Source: Desulfuromonas acetexigens (GTDB lineage Bacteria; Desulfobacterota; Desulfuromonadia; Desulfuromonadales; Trichloromonadaceae). Taken from it: a stretch of DNA of 64,000 bases. The notes beneath the pieces were generated by a model. That model made no database searches and was not told the origin of the DNA. It saw nothing but the letters and a program-made list of their open reading frames with translations. The translations under genes and the position numbers were made by a program. The stretch spans positions 1 through 64,000 of the forward strand of contig NZ_FOJJ01000023.1 in NCBI RefSeq assembly GCF_900111775.1. The letters are read 5' to 3'. Shown piece by piece: positions 1 to 8,644 of this stretch (its first letter is position 1; every line of letters starts with the position of its first letter).

Positions 1-8
1 CTGCTTTG

Positions 9-68
9 CCAATTGGGAACTTACGACCCCTTGTTACCAAGACGCCGCTCCCTTGAGCTACCGGGGTG
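9..68 (-). pseudogene. degenerate tRNA-like remnant, tRNA-Thr(GGT)-like
   Basis: Read on the minus strand, this stretch has a D-arm-like GTAGCTCAAGGGAGC, an anticodon-arm-like CTTGGTAACAAG containing GGT, and a T-arm-like TCGTAAGTTC. The D and anticodon loops are too short and the acceptor strands do not pair, so it cannot be a working tRNA. It may be a decayed tRNA or an old attachment-site scar. The call rests only on pattern similarity, and a chance resemblance is possible. Confidence 0.25.
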
Positions 69-166
69 AACGGACAACTCCCCGGACGGGACTTAAACCC
101 GTTAGATATTCAACTGTTACTGCGTACGGACGGATTTATTTTTGACTGTGAACGCGCAAGGCCACG

Positions 167-955
167 TCATTCCAGAACTTTAAGTACGACCAGACTGGCT
201 CTACCCAACTCCATCCTCTTGGCGGCATCACTTTCCCGCCTGATGTCCATATTCAGCGCGAAGGAATAGACCTGCTCACCCTTCTCCACCCAGCCCACCC
301 ACCAGCCGACACCCGGTTCGGGCGCGTTCTGCCAACCTGTCTTGCCGTAGAGCTTCCAACCCGGCCCCTGCTCCAGAAGAAGAATGTCACGAAGGCTCTG
401 TTGCTGAGTCGCTGCGTAAGGCAATCCACCCTTCGCTAATTTGCCGAGAAATAGAACCTGCTCAACGGCGCTGATCTTCAGCGGCCCCTTCAGCCAGAAC
501 CGGTCGACTTGGTCGCCAATCGCCATGTTGCCGTATTCCAGACGCCTGACATGCTCGCCCATGCGTTCAAGACCGATGCGCCGGGCAAGTTCCTGATAGA
601 TAGGGACGTTGGAGAGGGCAATGGCGTCGCGCAAGCCCATATCCCTGCCCCAGGACTCGATGAACGGTTGCGCGAGCCCCGTATAGGGCACGATCTCATC
701 GACATGGGCCACCGCGCCGACAGCCAGACCGATCAGAGAATGGGGAATTTTGAAAGTCGATGCGGGAATGAAACGGGTTTGCGCCCGCGATCGATCATGG
801 CCGACATATCGGTCGGCGGCCACATCGTACAGAACAAAGGTGCCCACCACCCCGGCGCTGGTGAAAAGAGCTGCAACTTCGGGACTCTCTTGCCAGTCCC
901 CAGCCTGCGCCCGGAAGGCCGTTACCAACAGCCACAGTAGAAGCCAACGTTTCAT
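167..955 (-). CDS. class D (OXA-type) beta-lactamase
   Basis: This is a 262-residue secreted serine beta-lactamase that would hydrolyse beta-lactams in the periplasm. A signal peptide spans about residues 1-18. The class D motifs are all present: STFK at 66-69 (nucleophile Ser66 and the lysine that is carbamylated in this class), SNV at 115-117, YGN at 141-143, a Trp in FWL near 154, and KTG at 204-206. The ATG at 955 was chosen because it follows a GAGGG ribosome site and begins the signal peptide; a longer frame upstream overlaps the thioesterase gene and is spurious. Substrate range cannot be told from sequence. It may share a transcript with the thioesterase 47 bp upstream. Confidence 0.93.
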   Translation of the reverse strand: MKRWLLLWLLVTAFRAQAGDWQESPEVAALFTSAGVVGTFVLYDVAADRYVGHDRSRAQTRFIPASTFKIPHSLIGLAVGAVAHVDEIVPYTGLAQPFIESWGRDMGLRDAIALSNVPIYQELARRIGLERMGEHVRRLEYGNMAIGDQVDRFWLKGPLKISAVEQVLFLGKLAKGGLPYAATQQQSLRDILLLEQGPGWKLYGKTGWQNAPEPGVGWWVGWVEKGEQVYSFALNMDIRRESDAAKRMELGRASLVVLKVLE

Positions 956-1002
956 GGTGCCCTCGCAGAAAAACGAAGAAAAATCCGAAAACAGGTCAAA
1001 CA

Positions 1003-1434
1003 CTATTCCGGCACGACTAGCTCCATCCCCTCCCCCGCCGCCAGCAACCGGGCGATTTCGTCGGGCATTTTCGGGCGGCCCCGTTCGTTGAGGGCGGTGC
1101 CGATGACTTTTCCCGAAAGGGCCAGTTTGAGATCCGGTTCGCGGTAGATGTCCTGCATAAAAGCGAAACGCACCGGCGAGATGCGTTCCAGGCGGGTGCC
1201 GACCCAGAAGCGGTCGCCGCTGGTGAGCGAGGCTTTGTAGTCGAGTTCGGCGCGAACCACCACCAGATTGATACCGCGCCGGGTCAGTTCGGCGAAGTCG
1301 ATGCCCAGTGTCTTGAGGAATTCGTGCCGGGCATGTTCGAGATAATGCTGGTAGACCGCATTGTTCACCACCCCCTGCATATCGCATTCATAGTCCCGCA
1401 CCTGGAACTCCAGCCGTGCTGTATATTTTTTCAT
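1003..1434 (-). CDS. acyl-CoA thioesterase, YbgC/4HBT hotdog family
   Basis: This 143-residue protein is a single hotdog-fold domain. The N-terminal segment has the 4-hydroxybenzoyl-CoA thioesterase signature: an Asp in CDMQG, then VVNNAVYQHYLEHAR. It should hydrolyse short- or medium-chain acyl-CoA in the cytoplasm, but the exact substrate is unknown. Its length is normal for the family. It lies just upstream of the beta-lactamase gene on the same strand, which looks like chance adjacency rather than shared function. Confidence 0.85.
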   Translation of the reverse strand: MKKYTARLEFQVRDYECDMQGVVNNAVYQHYLEHARHEFLKTLGIDFAELTRRGINLVVVRAELDYKASLTSGDRFWVGTRLERISPVRFAFMQDIYREPDLKLALSGKVIGTALNERGRPKMPDEIARLLAAGEGMELVVPE

Positions 1435-1679
1435 GACACTTCCCCTTCGTTTCTGCTCTGAGTATAACTGTTATATACACCTAATATTTGAAAAAGATTC
1501 CTATGATTACAGCAGATTACGTTGAATATTCCAGATTTTAATTAGTTTACAATGATAAAAAAACGTATATTTCTTCCATACAGAGACCTCGGCCGCAACC
1601 CTGTCGCAAAGTCCTCTTCAATCTTCTTTCTTCAATAAAAACATGATGTTAAAAATTATTATAAAATATTTTCCAAGAC

Positions 1680-1695
1680 TGGCATGTTCCTCGCT
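1680..1695 (+). promoter_or_regulatory. putative sigma-54 (-24/-12) promoter
   Basis: TGGCATG then TTCC then TCGCT places GG at 1681-1682 and GC at 1693-1694, exactly ten bases apart. It matches the sigma-54 consensus TGGCACG-N4-TTGC with two substitutions. Transcription would start near 1706, about 55 bp before the first small membrane-protein gene. The 1435-1680 stretch before it has no gene and is very AT-rich, as would suit IHF bending or enhancer binding; I see no clear activator palindrome in it. Confidence 0.5.
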
Positions 1696-1760
1696 ATATA
1701 CAAAGACAAAAGCAAAACAAACGGAACCTCGATAACCATAGAACCTAAGAGGAGGACATC

Positions 1761-1994
1761 ATGAAAGCCATCGCCCGTATCGCCGTCGCCACCGCCGCCC
1801 TGTCATCCATCGCCACTTCCGCTCTCGCCGCCTCCGGTCGCCCGGATGGCAGCGGTATCCTGATCTGGGTTTTCCTCGGCTTCTGCGGTGTCATCATCGC
1901 CGCCCAACTGATCCCGGCCCTGCTCGTTATGTTCGGCATCGCCAAAGGGGTCATGGCTCCCCGCGAGGAAGCCGCCGAGCAGACCAACAAATAA
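1761..1994 (+). CDS. small exported or membrane protein, tandem paralog 1
   Basis: A 77-residue protein of unknown function. It has a signal-peptide-like N-terminus (MKAIARIA... to an ALAA cleavage-like site near residue 24), a Gly/Ser-rich linker, one hydrophobic segment at about 32-60, and a short charged tail. A strong GAGGAGGA ribosome site precedes the ATG. It is clearly paralogous to the next gene, including the bases just before the start, so the pair arose by local duplication. The sigma-54-type promoter at 1680-1695 probably drives both. Confidence 0.75.
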   Translation: MKAIARIAVATAALSSIATSALAASGRPDGSGILIWVFLGFCGVIIAAQLIPALLVMFGIAKGVMAPREEAAEQTNK

Positions 1995-2049
1995 TCGGAA
2001 CCGACTTTAGATCTTACGAAACCAACGAATCCATATAGAGGAGGACACC

Positions 2050-2277
2050 ATGAAAGCCATCGCCCGCATCGCCGCCGCCACCGCCCTTCTTTCGACCGTC
2101 GCCACTTCCGCTTTCGCCGCTACCGGCGCCGCTTCCGGCGGGGGATTGCTGATCTGGTTGTTCCTCGGCTTCCTCGGCCTGATCGTCGCCACCCAACTGG
2201 TCCCCGCCCTGATGCTGCTGGTCGGCATCGTTCAAGGCGTGACGGGTGGGAGCACCGCCGACCAGTCGACCCGGTAA
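2050..2277 (+). CDS. small exported or membrane protein, tandem paralog 2
   Basis: A 75-residue paralog of the preceding gene, with the same MKAIARIA start, an AFAA cleavage-like site and the segment LLIWLFLGFLGLIVATQLVPAL. The upstream GAGGAGGACA ribosome site is repeated almost base for base. The tails differ, being charged and acidic in copy 1 and Gly/Ser/Thr-rich in copy 2. A strong hairpin terminator follows. Function is unknown; a small stress-related membrane protein is only one guess. Confidence 0.75.
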   Translation: MKAIARIAAATALLSTVATSAFAATGAASGGGLLIWLFLGFLGLIVATQLVPALMLLVGIVQGVTGGSTADQSTR

Positions 2278-2302
2278 ACGTTCAGAAGGTAACATGGCCC
2301 TT

Positions 2303-2350
2303 AAAAGAGCAACAGCCGAAACGGATTTCCGCTTCGGCTGTTGCTCTTTT
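2303..2350. terminator. intrinsic terminator, probably bidirectional
   Basis: A perfect 18-bp inverted repeat (2303-2320 and 2333-2350) with a 12-base loop, A-rich on the left and T-rich on the right. It sits between the convergent small membrane-protein pair and the ppx/gppA gene and can end transcription from both sides. Confidence 0.85.
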
Positions 2351-2367
2351 GTCTTTCCCGGTGCGGT

Positions 2368-3945
2368 TCAGTTCTTCACTAACGCGAGCACCAGCTTCCG
2401 TTCAAAGGCCTCTTCGAAGAGATCGCCCTTGCTCTGCCCGCCGTAAAGCTCCACCCCGAGATCGCCCTTCCCTGCCAGTCGCAGGGTACAGGTTTTCCCC
2501 GTCAGTTCGGCGGTAATCCGCTGCAGGTTGCCGCTGCGACAGCGATCGAGACCATCGGCCAGGCGGAGGATGCCTCCCAGTTGCCGTACCAGCTGCTGGT
2601 CTTCGGCGCTCAGCAGGGCGAAGTTCTCATGCTTTTTCTTCGGCAGGGACTTGCGGTGGTAGCGGGCCAGGTTAGCGACGACCTCCTGTTCGCGGGGGGT
2701 GAAGCCAAAAAGACCGGCATGACGGATGAGGTGATAGGAATGTTTGTGATGCTTAGCGTAATCGATGAAATAGCCGACGTCATGAAGCAGGGCGGCGGCT
2801 TCGAGCAGTTGCCGGGCGCGTTCATCGAGACCGTGCAAGGCGGCGGTGCCGTCGAAGATCTGCAGGGAGAGATCACGCACTGTTTCGGCATGCCCCTCGT
2901 CGCTATGGCAGGAGCGGGCGAACTCCTGCACCACCGTCCGCCAGTCCCGCCGCGCCTCGCGTTTTTCCATCAGACCGAGATCATCCAGACTTTTCAAAAT
3001 CAAGCCCTCGCGTATGCCGCGCTCGTTGATGCGCAACAGGTTGGCGCCGAAGAAGCGCATCAGCTCATCGACCAGGGTCACGCCGGCGATAATGATATCG
3101 GCCCGCTCCGGGCTGAGACCGGTGATTTCCCGCCGCTGCCGGGCATCCTTGCGTTCGAGCATGGCCAGCAGATGGACGACCTCGGAACGCAGCACCTCGT
3201 AGCCGTGGACGGAGCCGTAGGCTTCCCTGCGCAGGGCCATGACCATGGCGCCGACGGAGTTGAGGGTGCCGCCGGAACCGATGAGACACTGCACGGGAAA
3301 ATCGGGGGTCGCCAAGGTCTCTTTCAAGGATTGGCGGATATGCTTGCGCAGCCGGGCCAGATCCTTCTCCGGAGCGGGATCGCCGTGGATAAAACGCTCC
3401 GTCAGCAGCACCGCCCCCAGTTCCAGGGAATGGATCTCTTCGATGTGCTCGCCGGTGGCGGTCACCATCTCGACGCTGCCGCCGCCGATGTCGATCATGG
3501 CGTAGCGGCTGCCGGCCATGTCGAAATGATGGCGGGCGCTCAACGCGGCCAATTCCGCCTCCTGTTCGCCGTCGATGACTTCAATCTCGACCCCGGCGTC
3601 CTTCGCCATCGCCGCGACGAACGCCTTGCCGTTGGCGGCCTTGCGCACGGCACTGGTGGCGACGGCGACGAAATGGGTCGCCCCCAGCCCGTCAGCGATC
3701 TGCTTCATGCGCTTGAGGGCCTGGGCCGCCCGCTCCCAGGCGGCGGTCGAAATCGAGCCGCTGGCCGCCAGCCCTTCCCCGAGCCGCACCGTCGCTTTTT
3801 CGTCGTCGAGTACCCGGTAATCCCCCCCTTCCAGGATTTCAACGACGATGCAACGAATGGAGTTGGTACCGATATCGAGGGCCGCGAGTCGTTGCCCTGA
3901 ACTCTTTCCCTTGGCGGCGTCACCGCGTACTCCTTGCGGTCTCAT
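2368..3945 (-). CDS. Ppx/GppA family exopolyphosphatase with C-terminal HD domain
   Basis: A protein of about 525 residues that removes terminal phosphate from polyphosphate or pppGpp. The N-terminal actin-like ATPase fold shows ALDIGTNSIR (phosphate 1 motif), IDIGGGSVE (phosphate 2 motif) and an IGSGGTLNSV loop. The C-terminal half has an HD-type LLHDVGYFIDYAKHHKHS segment, as in long Ppx proteins. The ATG at 3945 is preferred; an in-frame GTG at 3957 is possible. It is divergent from ppk1 across about 190 bp, a pairing that sets breakdown beside synthesis of polyphosphate. Confidence 0.9.
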   Translation of the reverse strand: MRPQGVRGDAAKGKSSGQRLAALDIGTNSIRCIVVEILEGGDYRVLDDEKATVRLGEGLAASGSISTAAWERAAQALKRMKQIADGLGATHFVAVATSAVRKAANGKAFVAAMAKDAGVEIEVIDGEQEAELAALSARHHFDMAGSRYAMIDIGGGSVEMVTATGEHIEEIHSLELGAVLLTERFIHGDPAPEKDLARLRKHIRQSLKETLATPDFPVQCLIGSGGTLNSVGAMVMALRREAYGSVHGYEVLRSEVVHLLAMLERKDARQRREITGLSPERADIIIAGVTLVDELMRFFGANLLRINERGIREGLILKSLDDLGLMEKREARRDWRTVVQEFARSCHSDEGHAETVRDLSLQIFDGTAALHGLDERARQLLEAAALLHDVGYFIDYAKHHKHSYHLIRHAGLFGFTPREQEVVANLARYHRKSLPKKKHENFALLSAEDQQLVRQLGGILRLADGLDRCRSGNLQRITAELTGKTCTLRLAGKGDLGVELYGGQSKGDLFEEAFERKLVLALVKN

Positions 3946-4114
3946 ACCGTCGACCACGGGAAGTCTTTTCCTGTTTTTTCGTTCATAGAATCACCTTTCC
4001 CCAAAAACGAAGCTCTTGATTAATTGCTCATTATATCAGCAAAAACCTGCCGTTATGTTAGAGTTAGATAAATTTTGCGCAAAAATTTTCGAGCATTCCT
4101 TTTTTGTGACTTTT

Positions 4115-4130
4115 TAACAATTTTCTAACA
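4115..4130 (+). promoter_or_regulatory. possible PHO box upstream of ppk1
   Basis: TAACA occurs at 4115-4119 and again at 4126-4130, so the copies are 11 bp apart, the spacing used by PhoB-type direct-repeat operators. It lies about 75 bp before the preferred ppk1 start in the divergent ppx-ppk1 region. The match is short and AT-rich, so it is a suggestion only. Confidence 0.3.
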
Positions 4131-4204
4131 AATCTATGGCAAACTTCAGGTTGAGCGTTTTCCGGAAAGATCCGGATAAGCCTTTTGCCAAAAGGATGAT
4201 TGCT

Positions 4205-6469
4205 ATGGATACCGCTGAAATGCCCAATTTCCCTTCCGCCTCAGAGCCCGGTCTTTCGGCGGCGGAAAAAGGAAAAAATACGGAGACCGCCTTGACGACC
4301 ATCCCTTTTCCAAAAGCGCCACCAGAACCGTTCAAGGCCCTGCCCGCCCCCAGCGACCTCGAGTCCGCCGAACTCTATCTGAACCGCGAACTCGCCTGGC
4401 TGGAATTCAACCAGCGGGTGTTGCACGAAGCGACGGACCGCCGCACCCCCTTACTGGAACGGATCAAGTTCGCCGCCATCGCCGGGTCGAATCTCGACGA
4501 ATTTTTCATGAAGCGCATCGGCGGGCTGAAACAGCAGGTCGGCGCCGGGGTGCAGGAACGCACCGTCGACGGCCGCACACCCGAGGAGCAGATCGGCGCC
4601 TGCTACGCCTTTATCCGCAGGCACCAGCTCGAAAAACAGCGCCTGCTGAAAATCCTCCTGCGCAAGTTGCGCGACCAGGATATCCACATCCTCCCCTACG
4701 ACAAACTCGACAAGGCCGAGCAGGAAAAGATCCGGGAAGAGTATTACGACAACATCTTTCCGCTGGTCACGCCCCAGTCCATCGACCCGGCCCATCCCTT
4801 CCCCTTTGTCTCCAACCTCTCCCTCAACCTGCTGGTGACCCTGCGTTATCCCAAGGACCGAGAAACTTCCATGGCCCGGGTCAAGGTGCCGATCAGCGCC
4901 GGGGCGCCGCGCTTTCTGCGGGTCGGTCGCAAAAACCGCTTCGTGCTCCTCGAAGAAGTGATGGAACAGAACCTCGACATGCTCTTTCCGGGGATGGAAA
5001 TTCTCCATACCGACCTCTTTCGGGTAACGCGCAACGCCAACACCGAGAAAGCCGAAGAGCACGCCGAAGACCTGCTCGCCCTGATCGAGTCGACCCTGCA
5101 ACAACGCAAGTTCGCCCCCATCGTGCGCCTCGAAGTGATGCCGGGGATGGATCCGACGCTGCGCGGGCGCCTGGCAGCAGAACTGGGGCTGGACGAAGAG
5201 GCCGATGTTTTCATCATCGACGGCATGCTCGGCACCCGCGATCTCTTCGAACTCGCCGCCCTCAACCTCCCCCAGCTCAAGGAGGCCCCGCACCATCCCA
5301 TCATTCATCCGGCCCTGCAGAACGAACGGAGCATCTTTCACCTGATCCGCGACGCCGGCGCCATCCTGTTGCAGCATCCCTACGAATCCTTTTCCACCTC
5401 GGTGGAGCGCTTTCTCAAGGAAGCGGCCCACGACCCCAAGGTGCGGGGAATCAAAATGACCCTCTACCGCACCTCGAGCCGCAGCCCGATTCTCAATGAT
5501 CTGATCCAGGCGGCGCAGAATGGCAAACAGGTGGCGGTGGTGGTGGAACTCAAGGCGCGCTTCGACGAGGCGGCCAACATCCGCCTCGCCTCGCGGCTGG
5601 AGGAAGCAGGCATCCACGTCACCTACGGTGTCGTCGGGCTGAAAACCCACGCCAAAATCATCCTGGTGGTGCGCAACGACTACAACGGCCTGCGCCGCTA
5701 CGTGCATCTCGGCACCGGCAATTACCATCCGGAAACCTCGCGCCTCTACAGCGACCTGGGCTTGTTGCTCTACGACAAGAACATCGGCCGCGACGCCACC
5801 GAACTCTTCAACTATCTGACCACCGGCTTCAGCCCCAGCCGCCGCTACCAAAAGCTGCTGGTCGCGCCGAAGATGCTCAAACGTGGCCTGTTGGAGCGTA
5901 TCGACCGGGAAATCGCCGGACATTCGGAGAAATCCCCCGGGCAGATCATCTTCAAAATGAACGCCCTCGACGACGCCGACATCGCCCGCGCCCTCTACCG
6001 CGCCTCCCGCGCCGGAGTGCGGATCGACCTCATTATCCGCGACAGCTGCCGGGTGCGGCCGGGGATCGCCGGGCTCTCGGAGAACATCCGGGTCATTTCC
6101 ATCGTCGGCCGCTTTCTCGAACATGCCCGCCTCTATTTCTTCCGCAACGGCGGCGAGGAGGAGTATTTCATCGGCTCGGCCGACGCCATGAAACGCAACC
6201 TCGAACATCGCGTCGAAGTGCTGACTCCGGTGGAGAACCCGGGCATCCGCGAGGATTTGCGGCAAATGCTGGACATTCAGCTCAACGATCGCCGCAGCGC
6301 CTGGGAACTCAAGTCGGACGGCAGTTACAGCCAGCGGCGGCCGCGCAACACAGAAGAGGCCATCGGCAGCCAGCAACGGCTGATCGAACTGGCGGAAAAG
6401 CGCAATCGCGACGCCTCCCGGCTGCGCAAACGCAAGCCGAAAAGCCTCGGCGGCCGCAACCTGCGCTGA
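4205..6469 (+). CDS. ppk1: polyphosphate kinase 1
   Basis: This enzyme makes polyphosphate reversibly from ATP through a phosphohistidine. Recognisable segments are LNRELAWLEFNQRVL, SNLDEFFMKR, the catalytic-domain GLKTHAKIILVVR and HLGTGNYH. The ATG at 4205 follows AAAGGA with good spacing and gives 754 residues. A longer start at 4136 has no ribosome site and sits against the possible PHO box. The extra N-terminal 60 residues or so are not typical of the family, so the true start could be later still. It heads a run with a small zinc-ribbon gene and faces the convergent pap gene. Confidence 0.93.
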   Translation: MDTAEMPNFPSASEPGLSAAEKGKNTETALTTIPFPKAPPEPFKALPAPSDLESAELYLNRELAWLEFNQRVLHEATDRRTPLLERIKFAAIAGSNLDEFFMKRIGGLKQQVGAGVQERTVDGRTPEEQIGACYAFIRRHQLEKQRLLKILLRKLRDQDIHILPYDKLDKAEQEKIREEYYDNIFPLVTPQSIDPAHPFPFVSNLSLNLLVTLRYPKDRETSMARVKVPISAGAPRFLRVGRKNRFVLLEEVMEQNLDMLFPGMEILHTDLFRVTRNANTEKAEEHAEDLLALIESTLQQRKFAPIVRLEVMPGMDPTLRGRLAAELGLDEEADVFIIDGMLGTRDLFELAALNLPQLKEAPHHPIIHPALQNERSIFHLIRDAGAILLQHPYESFSTSVERFLKEAAHDPKVRGIKMTLYRTSSRSPILNDLIQAAQNGKQVAVVVELKARFDEAANIRLASRLEEAGIHVTYGVVGLKTHAKIILVVRNDYNGLRRYVHLGTGNYHPETSRLYSDLGLLLYDKNIGRDATELFNYLTTGFSPSRRYQKLLVAPKMLKRGLLERIDREIAGHSEKSPGQIIFKMNALDDADIARALYRASRAGVRIDLIIRDSCRVRPGIAGLSENIRVISIVGRFLEHARLYFFRNGGEEEYFIGSADAMKRNLEHRVEVLTPVENPGIREDLRQMLDIQLNDRRSAWELKSDGSYSQRRPRNTEEAIGSQQRLIELAEKRNRDASRLRKRKPKSLGGRNLR

Positions 6470-6487
6470 GGGAAGGGAGATAACGAA

Positions 6488-6661
6488 ATGGGCGCTTGCC
6501 TGAAGGGAAAATCGGAGAACAAGCCGAAGCAGGGACGCTTTCGCTGCGAGCGCTGCGGGGCGGTTTCAAAAAAGGAAAACCACCTCTGCAAACCCGATGA
6601 ACTGACGAAGAAAGCGGTGAAAAAGCTCGCAGCGAAGAAGGGAAAAGCCGCCAAGGACTAA
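6488..6661 (+). CDS. 57-residue basic zinc-ribbon-like protein
   Basis: This small ORF has a GGGAAGGGAG ribosome site and begins 19 bp after the ppk1 stop. The middle holds CERCG and HLC, a compact Cys-x2-Cys...His-x2-Cys pattern suited to one zinc ion. The C-terminal third is almost entirely Lys and Ala, which suggests nucleic-acid or polyphosphate binding. I do not recognise a family. Proximity to ppk1 hints at translation with it, but the role is unknown. Confidence 0.6.
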   Translation: MGACLKGKSENKPKQGRFRCERCGAVSKKENHLCKPDELTKKAVKKLAAKKGKAAKD

Positions 6662-6666
6662 ACGCC

Positions 6667-8157
6667 TCAGTCTTTCTCCAAGGCCTGTTCGATGCGCTCG
6701 ACCAACGTTTTGAGGACTTTGACCCGGGCGTAGCGCTTGCTGTTGGCCTCAACCAGGGTCCAGGGGGCGATTTCAGTGCTGGTGCGCTCGACCATGTCGC
6801 ACACCGCCTCTTCATAAAGGGGCCATTTCTCCCGGTTGCGCCAGTCGTCCTCGGTAATCTTGAAGTTCTTGAAGGGAATCTCTTCCCGCGCCTTGAAACG
6901 CCGCAACTGCTCATCCTGATCGATAGCCAGCCAGAATTTGACGACCAGGGTGCGGTTGCGGATCAACTGCTCCTCGAAATCATTGATCTCACCGTAGGCG
7001 CGCATCCAGTCAGTCTCGGCGCAAAAACCCTCGACCCGCTCCACCAGCACCCGGCCGTACCAGGAACGGTCGAAGATCACCAGCTTGCCCCGCTCGGGCA
7101 GATGTCGCCAGAAGCGCCACAGGTAGGGGTGATCATCCTCCTCGTCCGTCGGCGCAGCGACCTGTACCACCTGGTAGCGCCGGGCGTCGAGCGCCCCCGT
7201 CACCCGACGGATGCTCCCCCCCTTCCCGGCCGCGTCGTTCCCCTCGAAGACCGCCACCACCGAAAGCTCGCCAAAGCCCTTCTTGCGGCTCAGCTTGTTG
7301 AGCTTTCCCTGCCATTGGGCCAACTGCTCCTCATAATCTTTTTTATCCAGATCGAGGCTCAGATCGAGAGCGCGCAGCACGTTAAGCTCATCGATACGCG
7401 GAACCAGGGGCGGCACCGTCACCGCCGGCTGCGGCGGCACCGTCTCGACCGCCAGGCGCTGCCGCAGTGCCTGCAGCAAAGCTTCACCTAAAGTCAGCTC
7501 CCGGTAACGGGCATCGTAGCCCTCGATGATCGTCCAGGGTGCCTCCGCAGAACTCGTCTGCCGCAAAGCCCGCTCCGCCACCTGCCGGAACTTACCGTAA
7601 TGTTTGTGATTGCGCCAGTCGTCCTTGTTTACCCGCCAGCTGGTGGCGGGGTCCTTCTCCAGCTTGTCGAACCGCTTTTTCTGACGCTTTTCCGACAGAT
7701 GCAGCCAGAACTTGAGGACCAGGGCGCCCTCGTCCACCAGCATCTTCTCGAAACGGTTACCCCGTTCCAGCGCCTGATCCAACTCCGAATTGCCGATACG
7801 GTCGTAAACCCGGTCGCGAATCGCCTCGCTGTAGATCGCGTCGAAAAAAATTCCGATCTTCCCCTTCGGCGGCAGCGCCCGCCAGTACCGCCACATGGGC
7901 GGCCGCGCCAGATCGGTCTCGGTCGGCTCGCCGGGAGCGTGGGTCTGGATGTGCCGGGGATCCATCCACTCGTTAAGGACGTTAACCGTGTCCCCCTTCC
8001 CCGCGCCGTCCATCCCGGCGATGATGATGATCACCGCGAAGCGACGGGCTTCCACCAGCTCCAGCTGGGCTTCGAGCAGTTCCCGGCGCAACCGGGGCAG
8101 TTCCTGATTATACCGTTCGGCGTCAATGGCATGACCAAGTTCGGCGGATTCGAACAT
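6667..8157 (-). CDS. pap: polyphosphate:AMP phosphotransferase (double PPK2 domain)
   Basis: A 496-residue protein with two tandem PPK2 domains. The first has the P-loop GMDGAGKGD and the second GNDAAGKGG followed by the lid-type FDRSWYGR motif. In the first domain that position reads FFDAIYSEAI, so the N-terminal copy lacks the usual DRSWY and is probably structural or regulatory, as in other two-domain class II enzymes. The enzyme moves phosphate from polyphosphate to AMP, giving ADP. It converges on ppk1, with only 5 bp after the zinc-ribbon gene. Confidence 0.93.
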   Translation of the reverse strand: MFESAELGHAIDAERYNQELPRLRRELLEAQLELVEARRFAVIIIIAGMDGAGKGDTVNVLNEWMDPRHIQTHAPGEPTETDLARPPMWRYWRALPPKGKIGIFFDAIYSEAIRDRVYDRIGNSELDQALERGNRFEKMLVDEGALVLKFWLHLSEKRQKKRFDKLEKDPATSWRVNKDDWRNHKHYGKFRQVAERALRQTSSAEAPWTIIEGYDARYRELTLGEALLQALRQRLAVETVPPQPAVTVPPLVPRIDELNVLRALDLSLDLDKKDYEEQLAQWQGKLNKLSRKKGFGELSVVAVFEGNDAAGKGGSIRRVTGALDARRYQVVQVAAPTDEEDDHPYLWRFWRHLPERGKLVIFDRSWYGRVLVERVEGFCAETDWMRAYGEINDFEEQLIRNRTLVVKFWLAIDQDEQLRRFKAREEIPFKNFKITEDDWRNREKWPLYEEAVCDMVERTSTEIAPWTLVEANSKRYARVKVLKTLVERIEQALEKD

Positions 8158-8320
8158 GACAACCCTCCTCTTTCGGGTAGAATCTTAATTCACTCTGCAA
8201 GCATAGCAGAAAACGCGGAATCTGCGGCACGGCGGCCCGACAGAACGATGAGCGAAAGCTGTTGATCATGGTCACCTAACGCCGTCAAGCCCGCCATTCC
8301 CCATTTCCCCAGGAGGTCTT

Positions 8321-8506
8321 ATGAAATTCACCGTAAACCAGGATGACTGCATCGGCTGCGGAGCCTGCGAATCGACCTGCCCCGACGTCTTCGAGCTGGT
8401 CGATGGCATATCCCATTGCAAACTCGCCGACGTTCCCGCCGACCTGCAAGACTGCGCCCTCTCCGCCGAAGTCGGCTGCCCGGTCCAGGCGATTTCCCAC
8501 AGCTGA
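8321..8506 (+). CDS. single-cluster ferredoxin
   Basis: A 61-residue ferredoxin that carries one electron on one [4Fe-4S] cluster. Ligands are C10, C13 and C16 with an extra C20 in CIGCGACESTC, and the distal cysteine in GCPVQAIS; a middle cysteine pair may form a disulfide. AGGAGG precedes the ATG. It stands alone with its own terminator, so its redox partner is not indicated by context. Confidence 0.9.
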   Translation: MKFTVNQDDCIGCGACESTCPDVFELVDGISHCKLADVPADLQDCALSAEVGCPVQAISHS

Positions 8507-8519
8507 GGCCGGCCCACAT

Positions 8520-8548
8520 CCCGGATACCCTGAGCAAGGGTATCCGGG
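8520..8548 (+). terminator. intrinsic terminator after the ferredoxin gene
   Basis: A 12-bp perfect stem (8520-8531 with 8537-8548) and a five-base loop begin 14 bp after the ferredoxin stop codon. The downstream T tract is short (TTT), so termination strength is uncertain. Confidence 0.65.
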
Positions 8549-8644
8549 GTTTCCGCGCCGAAACAATCGATGACGATATAACGGCTGAACCGTAACAACT
8601 TCAGTTAATTTTCTGGTTCAGAGCATGTCGAAATGTTCGGTTTT

